From NCBI GenBank assembly GCA_026708115.1, contig JAPOVL010000046.1:310001-374000 (forward strand): 64,000 nt of DNA, written 5' to 3'. Under the pieces are notes generated by a model that saw only the letters and a program-made list of their open reading frames with translations, was not told the DNA's origin and did not search any database. Shown one piece after another: positions 34,165 through 41,923 of the stretch; the stretch's first letter is position 1; the number at the start of each line of letters is the position of its first letter. This DNA comes from Chloroflexota bacterium (GTDB lineage Bacteria > Chloroflexota > Anaerolineae > Aggregatilineales > Phototrophicaceae). The translations under genes were made by a program, and so were the position numbers.

Positions 34165-34677
34165 CTACTCAGGTTCTTTCACTCGCCCCCAGATTTCGAC
34201 AAGCTCCGCTTCTGTGACATTGCCGTTGGTATGCGCTACGATCATCATGTCGGCTAGGTTATTGAACTTATTATCAAACTTGGTTTCTACGCTGTCGATT
34301 CTTGCTGTTAGGCTTGTCTCTACGCTGTCGATTCTTGCTGTTAGCCTTGTCTCTACGGAGTCTATTCTTGCTGTTAGCCTTGTCTCTACTCCATCAATCT
34401 TTCCTGTAAGCCGTGATTCCAGTCCGGAATGAGAAAAGGATAAAACTCCTATAATTAGAGCTCCTAGTACTCCGATGATAGTAAGCGTTTGTGCCCAGCC
34501 AATATTTTGTGCTTTGTCCATCGCTTCAGTTTCCTCTACGTTTTCTTGTCTTGTGATAATTTGTTGTTCCACTCTAAACGGGAGAGAGCGTCGTTGGGCA
34601 GCGATATATCCATCAACCGGCGGTTCACGCTTCCGCTGCTTCCGGTTGACCTGTTTGCCTGTGTTAGATTTGCTCAT
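34165..34677 (-). CDS. Membrane protein with hendecad coiled coil built from 33-bp repeats
   Basis: 170 residues if ATG 34677 is used. A basic N-terminal part, a membrane helix at about 61-82 (WAQTLTIIGVLGALIIGVL), then ETRLTARIDSV-type 11-residue repeats (about 88-132) and a short C-terminal domain. The coding DNA has four 33-bp units (34286-34417). A TTGAAA-17-GATAAT promoter-like pair ends 3 bases before ATG 34677, so the transcript may start after it. ATG 34521 (residue 53), with GAGGAAAC upstream, may then be the true start. Same building plan as the gene at 6739-7260 with the order of helix and coil reversed. Confidence 0.6.
   Translation of the reverse strand: MSKSNTGKQVNRKQRKREPPVDGYIAAQRRSLPFRVEQQIITRQENVEETEAMDKAQNIGWAQTLTIIGVLGALIIGVLSFSHSGLESRLTGKIDGVETRLTARIDSVETRLTARIDSVETSLTARIDSVETKFDNKFNNLADMMIVAHTNGNVTEAELVEIWGRVKEPE
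34286..34417 (-). repeat. 33-bp tandem repeat, four units
   Basis: Units start at 34286, 34319, 34352 and 34385. The first two are nearly identical, the third has a few changes and the fourth is diverged. Each encodes an 11-residue coiled-coil repeat. Confidence 0.85.
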
Positions 34678-34680
34678 ATC

Positions 34681-34709
34681 ATTATCGTAGACGCACTATG
34701 TTATTTCAA
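34681..34709 (-). promoter_or_regulatory. Sigma70-type promoter-like pair
   Basis: On the minus strand TTGAAA (34709-34704) and GATAAT (34686-34681) are 17 bases apart. The predicted start point is near 34674, just inside the longest reading frame. Confidence 0.45.
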
Positions 34710-34730
34710 GTATTCAGCAATGAAGAGTAT

Positions 34731-34979
34731 TTATGGCGCGACAGTGCTTACTAACACGTTGATCAAGATAAAAGCCCCGCCTAACGCAATATCTGGGATG
34801 GATAGGTACAAGAGTGTCCATGCCACTAATAAGATGGCGGTCAAAACAAATAACTGGAGTGCGCACGTTGCGCAAGTAGCGAAGCCTCTTTCGATTTTGG
34901 CTATGCCCCTCGGTTGATAGACGGCTACCGAGGGGCGGATGGTGTTTGTTAACTTGAGTCCTTTATATCGCTTATTCAC
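34731..34979 (-). CDS. Small membrane protein, two TM helices
   Basis: 82 residues from a GTG at 34979 with GGGAAA about 9 bases upstream. A basic N-terminal third (NKRYKGLKLT, then PRGIAKIERG) precedes a CATC motif and two hydrophobic helices, ALQLFVLTAILLVAWTLLYL (about 40-59) and IALGGAFILINVLVSTVAP (about 64-82). No family recognised. It sits in the minus-strand run between the SH3-HExxH gene and the hendecad protein and may be part of the same unit. Confidence 0.5.
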   Translation of the reverse strand: MNKRYKGLKLTNTIRPSVAVYQPRGIAKIERGFATCATCALQLFVLTAILLVAWTLLYLSIPDIALGGAFILINVLVSTVAP

Positions 34980-35000
34980 TTGTAATTTCCCGTGAGATCA

Positions 35001-35717
35001 TTAAGTTGTCTGCGGTGCATTCATGTATCTTTGAAACTCTTGGACCAGTTGTCGATTGTTTGGTGCTACTTCTCGCACGTATTCTAACTGGACACCGTAG
35101 CATTCTTCTTCTCTCTCAACATCTGTAAGTTTACTCCAGCGCCTTTCATCCCACTGGTAATGGTGACAGGCTTCGTGGACCAGGACGCTCGACAGATATA
35201 GTGGTTCTCGTCTTTCGCCGGTAAAGCCCCAGACATATGTCTCGTCGTATTCGACACGAGCAACGCCGCCTTCCCACCGCCACACAACATAGGGGCGCTC
35301 CGTCACGATCCGCCGGACAGGCTTTACAGCATAATCGAACCAGTCGAGTGATTGCCGCCTTAGATAATCTAGCGCGTCCTCAACTGCTGGGATCATTTCG
35401 GTTTCACTTCCTCGTATTTGCGGAAATCCGACGTGCGTCACCTGCTCTGTCACGTATCCTGTCACAGCCATCCAGCCAGGTTCGATTTCGAGCCAGCACC
35501 AGGCGTTACCTTTTTCAGTTGAGAGTACGTCATACACATGCCCTGCTCGTGTACGTAGGACAATTGAACTCTGTGTCGTTGGCTCTTCCCTGATGTTCAT
35601 TACGCCTGTGAGGTATGCTGTATCGTGTTGGTAGCAGGGCGCACGGTCTTCTTGAGCAAGTATAGGCTGTGCATACCACAGCAGTGCGCACAGCAATATC
35701 GTGATTGGTTGTTTCAT
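35001..35717 (-). CDS. Exported SH3-domain protein with a HExxH metallopeptidase-like domain
   Basis: 238 residues: signal peptide (1-21), a bacterial SH3 domain (about 27-88) with GVMNIREEP and WCWLEIEPGWMAV, then a domain with HEACH at 181-185 and an EREEECYGVQ helix 16-24 residues later that can supply the third zinc ligand, the pattern of small gluzincin-like enzymes. The SH3 core matches those in the secreted HNH protein at 24528-25841, so the two share a targeting module. The start overlaps the previous stop as TAATG. It probably cleaves or binds cell-wall or surface protein. Confidence 0.72.
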   Translation of the reverse strand: MKQPITILLCALLWYAQPILAQEDRAPCYQHDTAYLTGVMNIREEPTTQSSIVLRTRAGHVYDVLSTEKGNAWCWLEIEPGWMAVTGYVTEQVTHVGFPQIRGSETEMIPAVEDALDYLRRQSLDWFDYAVKPVRRIVTERPYVVWRWEGGVARVEYDETYVWGFTGERREPLYLSSVLVHEACHHYQWDERRWSKLTDVEREEECYGVQLEYVREVAPNNRQLVQEFQRYMNAPQTT

Positions 35718-36235
35718 TAGGTAGCTCTATCTTGTTCACTTGGAATGGAAAACGAGATAGTTGCCAACACTTCATGCGCAAGTGAGAACGCAGAGCCGTA
35801 ATCACCGAATGCTTGTATCGTATATACTCCATCGGGTAGGTTGCTAATGCCTTTGGTATATCTACCCTCGTTTATCACCGCGATAACGGAGCCGTTGTAA
35901 GAGACAACATATTCAACGAAAATCCCTTTCGGCTCACCAACATACAAATGATGAATATCTTTGTTTCGCGGGTCAGGGAAGACACATACAGAGATGTGCG
36001 CGTCAATGTCTTTCATAAATTGGTTTTCGCTTTCAAGCGTGATGTTCCGTGATATACAATGTTGCTTCTTCTCGGTGAGATAGAGATATTCCACCACTAC
36101 TTTTTCTTCATCAGTAAATCCGCGAAACGCTTGTGACGTATTGCGAGAAGTATCTACCTCAAACTCGACTTGCGCCACACTTCCGAGAGTTGCGAACAAA
36201 AGACAGGCGATAACCAGAACTAATCTACTCAACAT
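35717..36235 (-). CDS. Exported protein of unknown function
   Basis: 172 residues from ATG 36235, which has GGGAG 8 bases upstream. The frame stays open to 36481, but the extra part contains no leader and is not needed. Signal peptide about 1-21 (LVLVIACLLFATLGSVAQ), then a soluble region with FTDEEKVVVEYLYL and a probable beta-sandwich with HHLYVGEPKGIFVEYVVSYN and LPDGVYTIQAFGDYG. No family recognised. First gene of the run that continues with the SH3-HExxH gene through an overlapping TAATG. Confidence 0.6.
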   Translation of the reverse strand: MLSRLVLVIACLLFATLGSVAQVEFEVDTSRNTSQAFRGFTDEEKVVVEYLYLTEKKQHCISRNITLESENQFMKDIDAHISVCVFPDPRNKDIHHLYVGEPKGIFVEYVVSYNGSVIAVINEGRYTKGISNLPDGVYTIQAFGDYGSAFSLAHEVLATISFSIPSEQDRAT

Positions 36236-36508
36236 TAGATTTCTCCCTTGATCTGGATTAGATAATCTGCTACGTATATACGCGGAGGGCGACGCGCCCC
36301 AGAAATGGGAAAACGTCGCTCTCCGCACGTCAGTTTCTTGGGGCGGGTGAGCTTCCAACTCTTTAATCCGCCCCTCGAAACGCTTTAGCGCAATCTCTTT
36401 CGGGACTGTGCCGTCTTGATTATATCCCATAACATGACTGCCCGCAATAGCGTGTAGCCAGATCGCGTATAGTCTAAACAATCTCTGTACCGAAGCACGG
36501 GTGCAGAG

Positions 36509-36769
36509 ATGCGTAATCTAGGCGAATCGTTTGGAAGCTCAGTTAGGAAGCGGCGGCTTCAATTGGGGTTGTCCCAGGAGAAGCTCGCCTTTCGTTGCGG
36601 AAGCCACCGAAACTATATCGGTGAAATTGAACGGGGCGAAAAGTCACCCTCATTGCACATCATATTTGCATTGGCAGAAGCACTAGAAATGGAGGCGTCT
36701 GCCTTGATACGTATGGCTGAACAGAAATCCTTTACTGAAACTATTGACCCGCCAAGCGCTATGGAGTAG
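36509..36769 (+). CDS. XRE-family helix-turn-helix regulator
   Basis: 86 residues. The lambda-repressor-like HTH_3 domain covers 8-65: FGSSVRKRRLQLGLSQEKLA, then RCGSHRNYIGEIERGEKSPS as the recognition helix and turn, and LHIIFALAEALEMEASALI. The short acidic tail gives no effector domain. It is divergent from the exported protein gene at 36235 across a 273-base gap, so it probably controls its own promoter and that of the minus-strand run. No Shine-Dalgarno is obvious before ATG 36509. Confidence 0.85.
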   Translation: MRNLGESFGSSVRKRRLQLGLSQEKLAFRCGSHRNYIGEIERGEKSPSLHIIFALAEALEMEASALIRMAEQKSFTETIDPPSAME

Positions 36770-36807
36770 GCTTGCCATACGTATTATTGGTAGAAAAAGG
36801 TGAGTCA

Positions 36808-36993
36808 ATGAAGTTGCGTTCTTCCAAGAATTACCTGCAATGGCATTCTGGTACGGGGGGCAGGGTATATCATGTTTGCATGAATTGCCCTACGAGTATG
36901 CAGATTAAGGACGAAAACTGGCGTCCTGGTACTGGCAGATTCAGATTGTGCAGGACTTGTCAAAAATACCAAGAGGCGCGGATGTGTCGTTAG
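36808..36993 (+). CDS. Small zinc-knuckle-like protein, 61 aa
   Basis: ATG 36808 has AAAGGTGAG upstream and is preferred over an in-frame TTG at 36772. Residues include HVCMNCP and, 26 residues further, LCRTCQ: two CxxC pairs that can bind one zinc. The N-terminus is basic (MKLRSSKNYLQWH). Such proteins may bind DNA or RNA or act as adaptors. It follows the XRE regulator by 38 bases, so the two are probably co-transcribed. No family recognised. Confidence 0.55.
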   Translation: MKLRSSKNYLQWHSGTGGRVYHVCMNCPTSMQIKDENWRPGTGRFRLCRTCQKYQEARMCR

Positions 36994-37022
36994 GTTTCGT
37001 GCCATGGCATAATATAAAGCAT

Positions 37023-37934
37023 TTAGCTGATCAAGTCTTTGTAGCTTAATCGTTTCCCAGACCCACCGCGAACAATCTCAGCCATGTGTTCTTCGTGTGC
37101 CATTTCGCGGGCGTTAAAGCGACCCGTGTATTCGTCGACATACCGGTGCAAATGCTTTTCGCTGAAGCTGTGATATATGCCTTTGTGCCCACGTTTTATG
37201 AATTGCCAAAACGATTCAATACCTTGGATGTGGTTATCGCCATCGGCATATTGCTTCTCGCCGTGCTTCACGAACTGTCGTTTACGCGGCAAGTTGTTGT
37301 AAGCCTTGTGTTCATCCGTATAGACAAGAGCGCCGGGTGTAGTGTTATCCACTACGAACTTATGCACAACCGGGCTCTTTGTCTCCGGTATCACGGCAGC
37401 TTTCACCTTTTTCGATGAACGCTCTTTCATGCCTATTACAATCAATTTTCCTGCTACACCGCGTCCTTGCCGTTTTCGGTTTTTCGAGTGCTTGTTCTTT
37501 TCTAGCCCACCTACATATGTTTCGTCTACCTCGACTTCACCCGAAAACGGTTCGCTGGCTTTATTGTACGCTTTGCGTATCCGGTGCATCATATACCATG
37601 CTGTCTTTTGCGTAACTCCGATTGCCTTGTGTAGCTGTATGCTAGATATGCCCTTTGGGTGACTCATCATCATGTAGATAGCAATTGCCCATTTTTGGTA
37701 GCCCATTCTAGAGCTGTGCATTACAGAATTTGTTTTGGGTGAAAACCATTTTTTACAATCATTACACCAGTATGGCATTGTCTTGTGCTTAGTACCGTCT
37801 TGAATATTTGTTCCGTTACAGTAAGCACAGCAAACGCCATCAGGCCAACGTACCTTGACAAACCACTCCTCCGCAGTGGCGTCATTGGGGAACATCTCGA
37901 ACAGTTGAACTAAAGACATCCTTTCATTCGACAT
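37023..37934 (-). CDS. IS1595-family (ISXO2-like) transposase
   Basis: 303 residues, full length for the family and without frame breaks. N-terminal zinc ribbon (CAYCNG and WCNDCKKW, about 36-60), a helix-turn-helix stretch (SSIQLHKAIGVTQKTAWYMMHRI), then the DDE-type catalytic domain: VEVDETYVGG, ALVYTDEH and the later HIQGIESFWQFIKRG. AGGAG lies 9 bases before ATG 37934. Terminal inverted repeats and target duplications could not be identified with confidence, so the element borders are open. It lies inside the accessory island next to a separate inverted-repeat element. Confidence 0.93.
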   Translation of the reverse strand: MSNERMSLVQLFEMFPNDATAEEWFVKVRWPDGVCCAYCNGTNIQDGTKHKTMPYWCNDCKKWFSPKTNSVMHSSRMGYQKWAIAIYMMMSHPKGISSIQLHKAIGVTQKTAWYMMHRIRKAYNKASEPFSGEVEVDETYVGGLEKNKHSKNRKRQGRGVAGKLIVIGMKERSSKKVKAAVIPETKSPVVHKFVVDNTTPGALVYTDEHKAYNNLPRKRQFVKHGEKQYADGDNHIQGIESFWQFIKRGHKGIYHSFSEKHLHRYVDEYTGRFNAREMAHEEHMAEIVRGGSGKRLSYKDLIS

Positions 37935-38112
37935 GGGTAAAAACTCCTAATTGTAATATGAAAAGTGGGCAACCAAATCGGGCTGTCCACTTCTTCGTGG
38001 CTAAGTAATGCCACAAGTATCGAGATTACACATTAGAAACTTGCTAGTACCGTAAAAGTATTACATCAGATCTTCGATTTAGGCATGTTCCAATTCCAGA
38101 TTCCTAGTACGA

Positions 38113-38357
38113 TCTAGTGCGATTTTATGGGCGAGATACATCCTTTATTATCCCCTCGCAATAACGCGAGGAACGGTTAACTTTTTCCAGGAGGCAGACA
38201 TGTTATTCTGTCCAACTGAATTTATCACATACTTAGAGTTAGTGATAACGGTCTTGTCGTTACTCAAGATCGTCATTGAGCTAACCGCTTAGGGCAAACC
38301 CCCTAAGCTGAATAAATTGCACACCATCGGGTATCTCGCCCATAAAATCGCACTAGA
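38113..38357. mobile_element. 245-bp MITE-like element with 27-bp perfect terminal inverted repeats
   Basis: The 27 bases at 38113-38139 are the exact reverse complement of 38331-38357. Flanks share CGA on both sides, a possible 3-base target duplication. Inside are a CCTCGC/GCGAGG hairpin (38155-38172), a 30-codon gene with a strong ribosome-binding site and a GCTTAGGG/CCCTAAGC hairpin (38287-38308). The ends do not resemble known IS1595 ends that can be recalled. It sits 19 bases from the stop codon of the TIR-NB-ARC gene. The 37935-38112 stretch beside it holds no gene. Confidence 0.75.
38200..38292 (+). CDS. 30-residue hydrophobic peptide inside the inverted-repeat element
   Basis: ATG 38200 is preceded by AGGAGG with a 5-base spacer, the strongest Shine-Dalgarno in this part of the window, and TAG is at 38290-38292. 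The peptide begins MLFCPTEF and its residues 9-28 are a hydrophobic helix with a single Lys and two Glu, so it should enter membranes. The stop codon lies inside a perfect 8-bp stem. Size, hydrophobic helix and hairpin setting resemble type I toxin or holin-like toxin peptides, but no homologue can be named and no antisense RNA is proven. Confidence 0.5.
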   Translation: MLFCPTEFITYLELVITVLSLLKIVIELTA

Positions 38358-38376
38358 CGAACAGGTTCCGGCTGTA

Positions 38377-40356
38377 TTACACTGTCGTCAGCCACTCCGA
38401 AAAGCGGCTAGATTCCTCTGTAAAACCGATCTCACTTAGGTATGTAGTCTCCATTCTATCTGCATCATGTAGATAATGTACATGTTTTTCAGATTCAAAT
38501 AGGTTCTGATATGCGAGCCCAAGGTTGTGCAATAGTGCAGCACACTTGGGCGAACATTCTTGAACTGTGAAGTATTCTAACGCCTTCTCATAGTACGAAA
38601 TAGCGTGTTTCAAGTTTTCGGTTCGGTTTCCCAAATGTGTGTGTGCATGCGAATCACCCAGCGCCTCCATAAGATGAGCATTAAGTTCATCATCCCCATC
38701 TGTTTCAATCATTGGCTTTACACGTGCTAGCCAATCTTGCCATTCGCCAAAACGCACACGATTGAAGAATAGTCGTGTACAGTTTTGGCAAAGAAAGAAG
38801 GCGTCCCGAATGCACCCTTGCTCAAGCTTCCGTTCAAAAGCGGCAGTCAGATTCTCGATGTCGGGGTCAAGACCATGGAAGTCATCTATGCGTGTGCGAT
38901 CAATTGCAAGCGATTTATAATATTTGTAGTGCAAGTCATAGACTGCATCATCCTCTCCGATTGCGGCCGTAACGAGCGAACCAATGTTGTATCGTTTACG
39001 CTCATGATCAAGCCGGACAAATTTCCACTGCTGCAGAAGGCCAAGAGCTTCGTCCAGATCGTCATCGTTTTGAGGTAGGATATTGCTGCTTCGATCTATA
39101 GTTAGAGCTTCCGCCGCCTGAAAGGTGAAACCACCGCGACAGACATTCAGACGCCTAAAGGTTTCGACCGCCATAGATCCGTAGGCTGAATCACTCGTTT
39201 TCATCTGCTCAACAGACTGCAATATCATTTCGTGGAGAGCGTCTTCTACTTTTCGACCTTGCAAAGTATCTAACTGTTTTATAGTGCGGTCAAAACCTCG
39301 ATTCTTTGTGAGACTTACTGCGAAGTCTATGAAGCCTGGGTGCAAGTAAGCTTTCGTTGCCAATTCTTGCATTTGTTCATCTGTGAGTGTTACGTCTTCC
39401 AGTTCGCACATGGCTCGGCAGACCTCAAGTGCTGGCTCCAAGGACAGGTCTTGCGGAGTGTACTCTGACGCGCGGGCCAATTGTCCCCACTTTTCTCTGC
39501 TAGTAAGCAGTATTTGCGCACCTGCTTGGCTAAGCAAGTTTGCAAGATTGGCATAGGCACTGCGGAGGTCTCTCTTTTGGACTGATTCAGCGTTGTCGAT
39601 GACAATCAACTGTGTTTGTGAGCGCAGACGGTCGATAACATTTTCGGTTGGTGTTTCCTGCGGCAAACCAAAGTGATCTCTCAGCAGTTTCAGAATATCA
39701 TTGGGACTCGATACGTCACTGCAAACATGCCAAATAACGCCGTTCACGTCAGCTATCGATAGTGCAATCTCGTAGGCCAGCCGTGACTTCCCGATTCCTC
39801 CGATTCCGGTGACAAATGTTGGTCGTCCTCTATCAAGCAAACTCCTGATAGTGTCTAAATCCTCGTTTCGTCCAAAAATATTGATTAGTAGGCGCGGATC
39901 AATTGCGCCGCTCGACGTGAACCGGCGATGCACGTATACTTGCTCACCATTTGGATCCAGCTTTCTTCTTCCCCGAATGGCGTCGATGAGTTCGTTAAAA
40001 CTGTGTTCTTGATCGGAGGACAGATCAATCCAAGGAATCGGCCTCAGTCGCCAAGGCATGTCGTGTTCTTCGATATGCTCAATTTTTGCGATGTACAATA
40101 GTTTACCGAGCGCCAAGATGTGCAACCATTCACCTGTAACCGCATCGGATTTTGCAGACTCGTTGCTGAGTATTAAGAGTCCTGAAGCACAGGAGTTAAG
40201 TTTCTCTTGTATCTCCTTGTAAAGATTTGCGGACTGATCATTATGAATGTGATCAACCCAGTTTTCTACGCTATTATGTAGAAGTCTATCGCTGAATACT
40301 GTTACAGTCGCATCATCATGTGAAGAATGGCTGATAAACACAAAGCACATTGTCAT
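38377..40356 (-). CDS. TIR-NB-ARC-TPR protein (bacterial NLR-like STAND NTPase)
   Basis: 659 residues. TIR domain 4-125, starting FVFISHSSHDD, with the catalytic-type Glu76 in GEW. NB-ARC from about 150: Walker A GIGGIGKS (184-191), Walker B LIVIDNAE (250-257), a TSRE motif near 284, then a winged-helix part. TPR helices from about 500, for example ISYYEKALEYF and LLHNLGLAYQNL. Such proteins act as switches that sense invaders through the repeats and fire an NADase TIR for antiphage defence. The repeat region is short and ends 19 bases from a mobile element, so the C-terminus may have been cut. Confidence 0.88.
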   Translation of the reverse strand: MTMCFVFISHSSHDDATVTVFSDRLLHNSVENWVDHIHNDQSANLYKEIQEKLNSCASGLLILSNESAKSDAVTGEWLHILALGKLLYIAKIEHIEEHDMPWRLRPIPWIDLSSDQEHSFNELIDAIRGRRKLDPNGEQVYVHRRFTSSGAIDPRLLINIFGRNEDLDTIRSLLDRGRPTFVTGIGGIGKSRLAYEIALSIADVNGVIWHVCSDVSSPNDILKLLRDHFGLPQETPTENVIDRLRSQTQLIVIDNAESVQKRDLRSAYANLANLLSQAGAQILLTSREKWGQLARASEYTPQDLSLEPALEVCRAMCELEDVTLTDEQMQELATKAYLHPGFIDFAVSLTKNRGFDRTIKQLDTLQGRKVEDALHEMILQSVEQMKTSDSAYGSMAVETFRRLNVCRGGFTFQAAEALTIDRSSNILPQNDDDLDEALGLLQQWKFVRLDHERKRYNIGSLVTAAIGEDDAVYDLHYKYYKSLAIDRTRIDDFHGLDPDIENLTAAFERKLEQGCIRDAFFLCQNCTRLFFNRVRFGEWQDWLARVKPMIETDGDDELNAHLMEALGDSHAHTHLGNRTENLKHAISYYEKALEYFTVQECSPKCAALLHNLGLAYQNLFESEKHVHYLHDADRMETTYLSEIGFTEESSRFSEWLTTV

Positions 40357-40429
40357 TGTCTCCGGCTTTCAATAGTGCACAGATGATAAAAATCATGACT
40401 GAATAAAGGAAGTGTTTTCCGGGGAATAC

Positions 40430-41203
40430 CTAAACCGCCGGCCAGGGACGATTCGGTCCCGGACCCGGCCGCGGGAAAACCCCCAGCTCGGCCAGCCGCT
40501 CAACCCGCCAATGCAGCATGCGCATCTCGGCACGCGAGAGCAGTGTTGTCATGGCCCGCGTGTAATCGTCGCCGGCATCGCCCAGTCGCCCGCAGAGCGC
40601 GCGCAAGTCCGCCAGGATATCGGGGGGGATAGGCATGCCCGAATAATCCCAGATCACCGTGCGCAGCTTCTCGCTGGCGTTGAAGGTCAAGCCGTGGTCG
40701 ATGCCCCAGAGATGATCGTCGTCATCGAGCAGGCAGTGGCCGCCCTTGCGGTCGGCGTTGTTGATGATGGCGTCGAAGATGGCCATGCGCTCCAGTTGAT
40801 GCGTGAAGCGATCGCGGTCGAAGGTGAAATAATGCTCTTCGGGATTGTGATCAATGAAGAGCTGCACCGAGCCGATGCCGCGCGTGCCGTCGCGCAGGAA
40901 GGTCGGCGGCACCAAGCCCCATCCCAGCGCCTTTGATGTCAGGTAGGCGGCGGTTTCGCGGTTGCAAAGCGTGCCGTCGGGGAAGTCCCAGAGCGGACGT
41001 TCGCCCCTGCGCGGTTTGTAAATCGCCATCAGGCGCAGGCCGTCAAGTTCGACGTTGACCAGGAAGGTGTAGTTGGATCCCCAGCGCATCAAGCCGACTT
41101 CATCGTCCATCGCGCCCTTTTCCATGACTTGCAGGGCTTCGTCGAGGGCGACGCAGGCCGGTTCATCGAGAGCGCGGGCAGTGTGCACGTGGGTGACTTT
41201 CAT
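40430..41203 (-). CDS. SCO1664 family protein (kinase-like fold)
   Basis: 257 residues from ATG 41203 (MKVTHV). The family is defined from Streptomyces SCO1664. It has a distant PI3/4-kinase-like fold: GSNYTFLVNV and AIYKPRRGERPLWDFPDGTL hold the nucleotide-binding Lys, AIFDAIINNADRKGGHCLL the catalytic-type Asn-Asp-Arg, and LWGIDHGLTFN a metal-type Asp. In Actinobacteria it is co-encoded with a DUF3090 protein and a histidine phosphatase, and both are present here at 42585 and 43167 on the same strand. Biochemical role unknown. Confidence 0.88.
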   Translation of the reverse strand: MKVTHVHTARALDEPACVALDEALQVMEKGAMDDEVGLMRWGSNYTFLVNVELDGLRLMAIYKPRRGERPLWDFPDGTLCNRETAAYLTSKALGWGLVPPTFLRDGTRGIGSVQLFIDHNPEEHYFTFDRDRFTHQLERMAIFDAIINNADRKGGHCLLDDDDHLWGIDHGLTFNASEKLRTVIWDYSGMPIPPDILADLRALCGRLGDAGDDYTRAMTTLLSRAEMRMLHWRVERLAELGVFPRPGPGPNRPWPAV

Positions 41204-41284
41204 CATGCGAGACCTGGATAACGGCGACACCAAGGCTATTGTAACGTGATGACAAGTTCCAGGGCAAAATGACGGGCTTGGCGC

Positions 41285-41851
41285 TTAATCCGCGAAGACG
41301 ATGCCGCGATATACCTGTGCCAGTGGAAGGCTGCAAGCCAACGGTTCGAGCGGGATGACATCGTCCGGGCTGGCGTACTGCCGCAAGCGCCAGCCATCTT
41401 CCGCGCGGGTGTAGCACTCGGCGAATGCGCGCTCCTGGTCGAGGATGAGATAACATTGAATGCTGGGCACGGCGCCGTAGAACTCGACTTTGCTCACGTG
41501 ATCGCGCGCCAGAGAAGAGGGCGATGTCACTTCTATTACAGCGGTCGGATTAAGCAAGGTGACTTCGTTCTCGTCTTCAAAATCTGGTGTGCCGCAGACT
41601 ACGCTGGCGTCGGGATAGACGTATTTCGTCTCATCGATACGGATGCGCATCTGACTGGCGTAGACCAAGCAGTCCCTAATGTCCAAGAGACTAGTGAGAG
41701 TTCCTATCGTATAAGCGACAATTGCGTTGTGATTTCCTGTTCCACCTGGCATAGGAATAATTACTCCGTCGATGTATTCGTTGGTGGTTTCGCTGGCTTC
41801 ATCGAATGCCAGATATTCTTCAACTGTCATGTGGCGGATGTTTGTAACCAT
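41285..41851 (-). CDS. Uma2 family (DUF820) endonuclease-like protein, copy 1
   Basis: 188 residues of the PD-(D/E)xK-type Uma2 fold: MTVEEYLAFDEASE at the N-terminus, EYIDGVIIPMPG with an Asp/Glu of the active site, KYVYPDASVVCG with the central Asp, and AVIEVTSPSS with the Glu-x-Thr that replaces ExK. The function of this very common cyanobacterial and Chloroflexota family is not established; a nuclease role is inferred from the fold. GAGGAC lies 7 bases before the start. Tandem paralogue of the next gene. Confidence 0.9.
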   Translation of the reverse strand: MVTNIRHMTVEEYLAFDEASETTNEYIDGVIIPMPGGTGNHNAIVAYTIGTLTSLLDIRDCLVYASQMRIRIDETKYVYPDASVVCGTPDFEDENEVTLLNPTAVIEVTSPSSLARDHVSKVEFYGAVPSIQCYLILDQERAFAECYTRAEDGWRLRQYASPDDVIPLEPLACSLPLAQVYRGIVFAD

Positions 41852-41923
41852 CGTCCGTCCTCGCTTGCTGCGCTTCGCTCTCGCTGCGATAGAATCCTTA
41901 GAAAATCGTCTTTCCTGTTTCGC

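Noticed and set aside
36236..36481. N-terminal extension of the exported protein gene at 35717-36235
   Set aside because: The extension would hide the signal peptide; ATG 36235 has GGGAG at good spacing. The extension may still be part of another lost gene.
36985..38060. Terminal inverted repeats of the IS1595-type element
   Set aside because: TGTGT and TGGCAT-like fragments occur on both sides of the transposase but do not align into convincing ends, so no borders are claimed.
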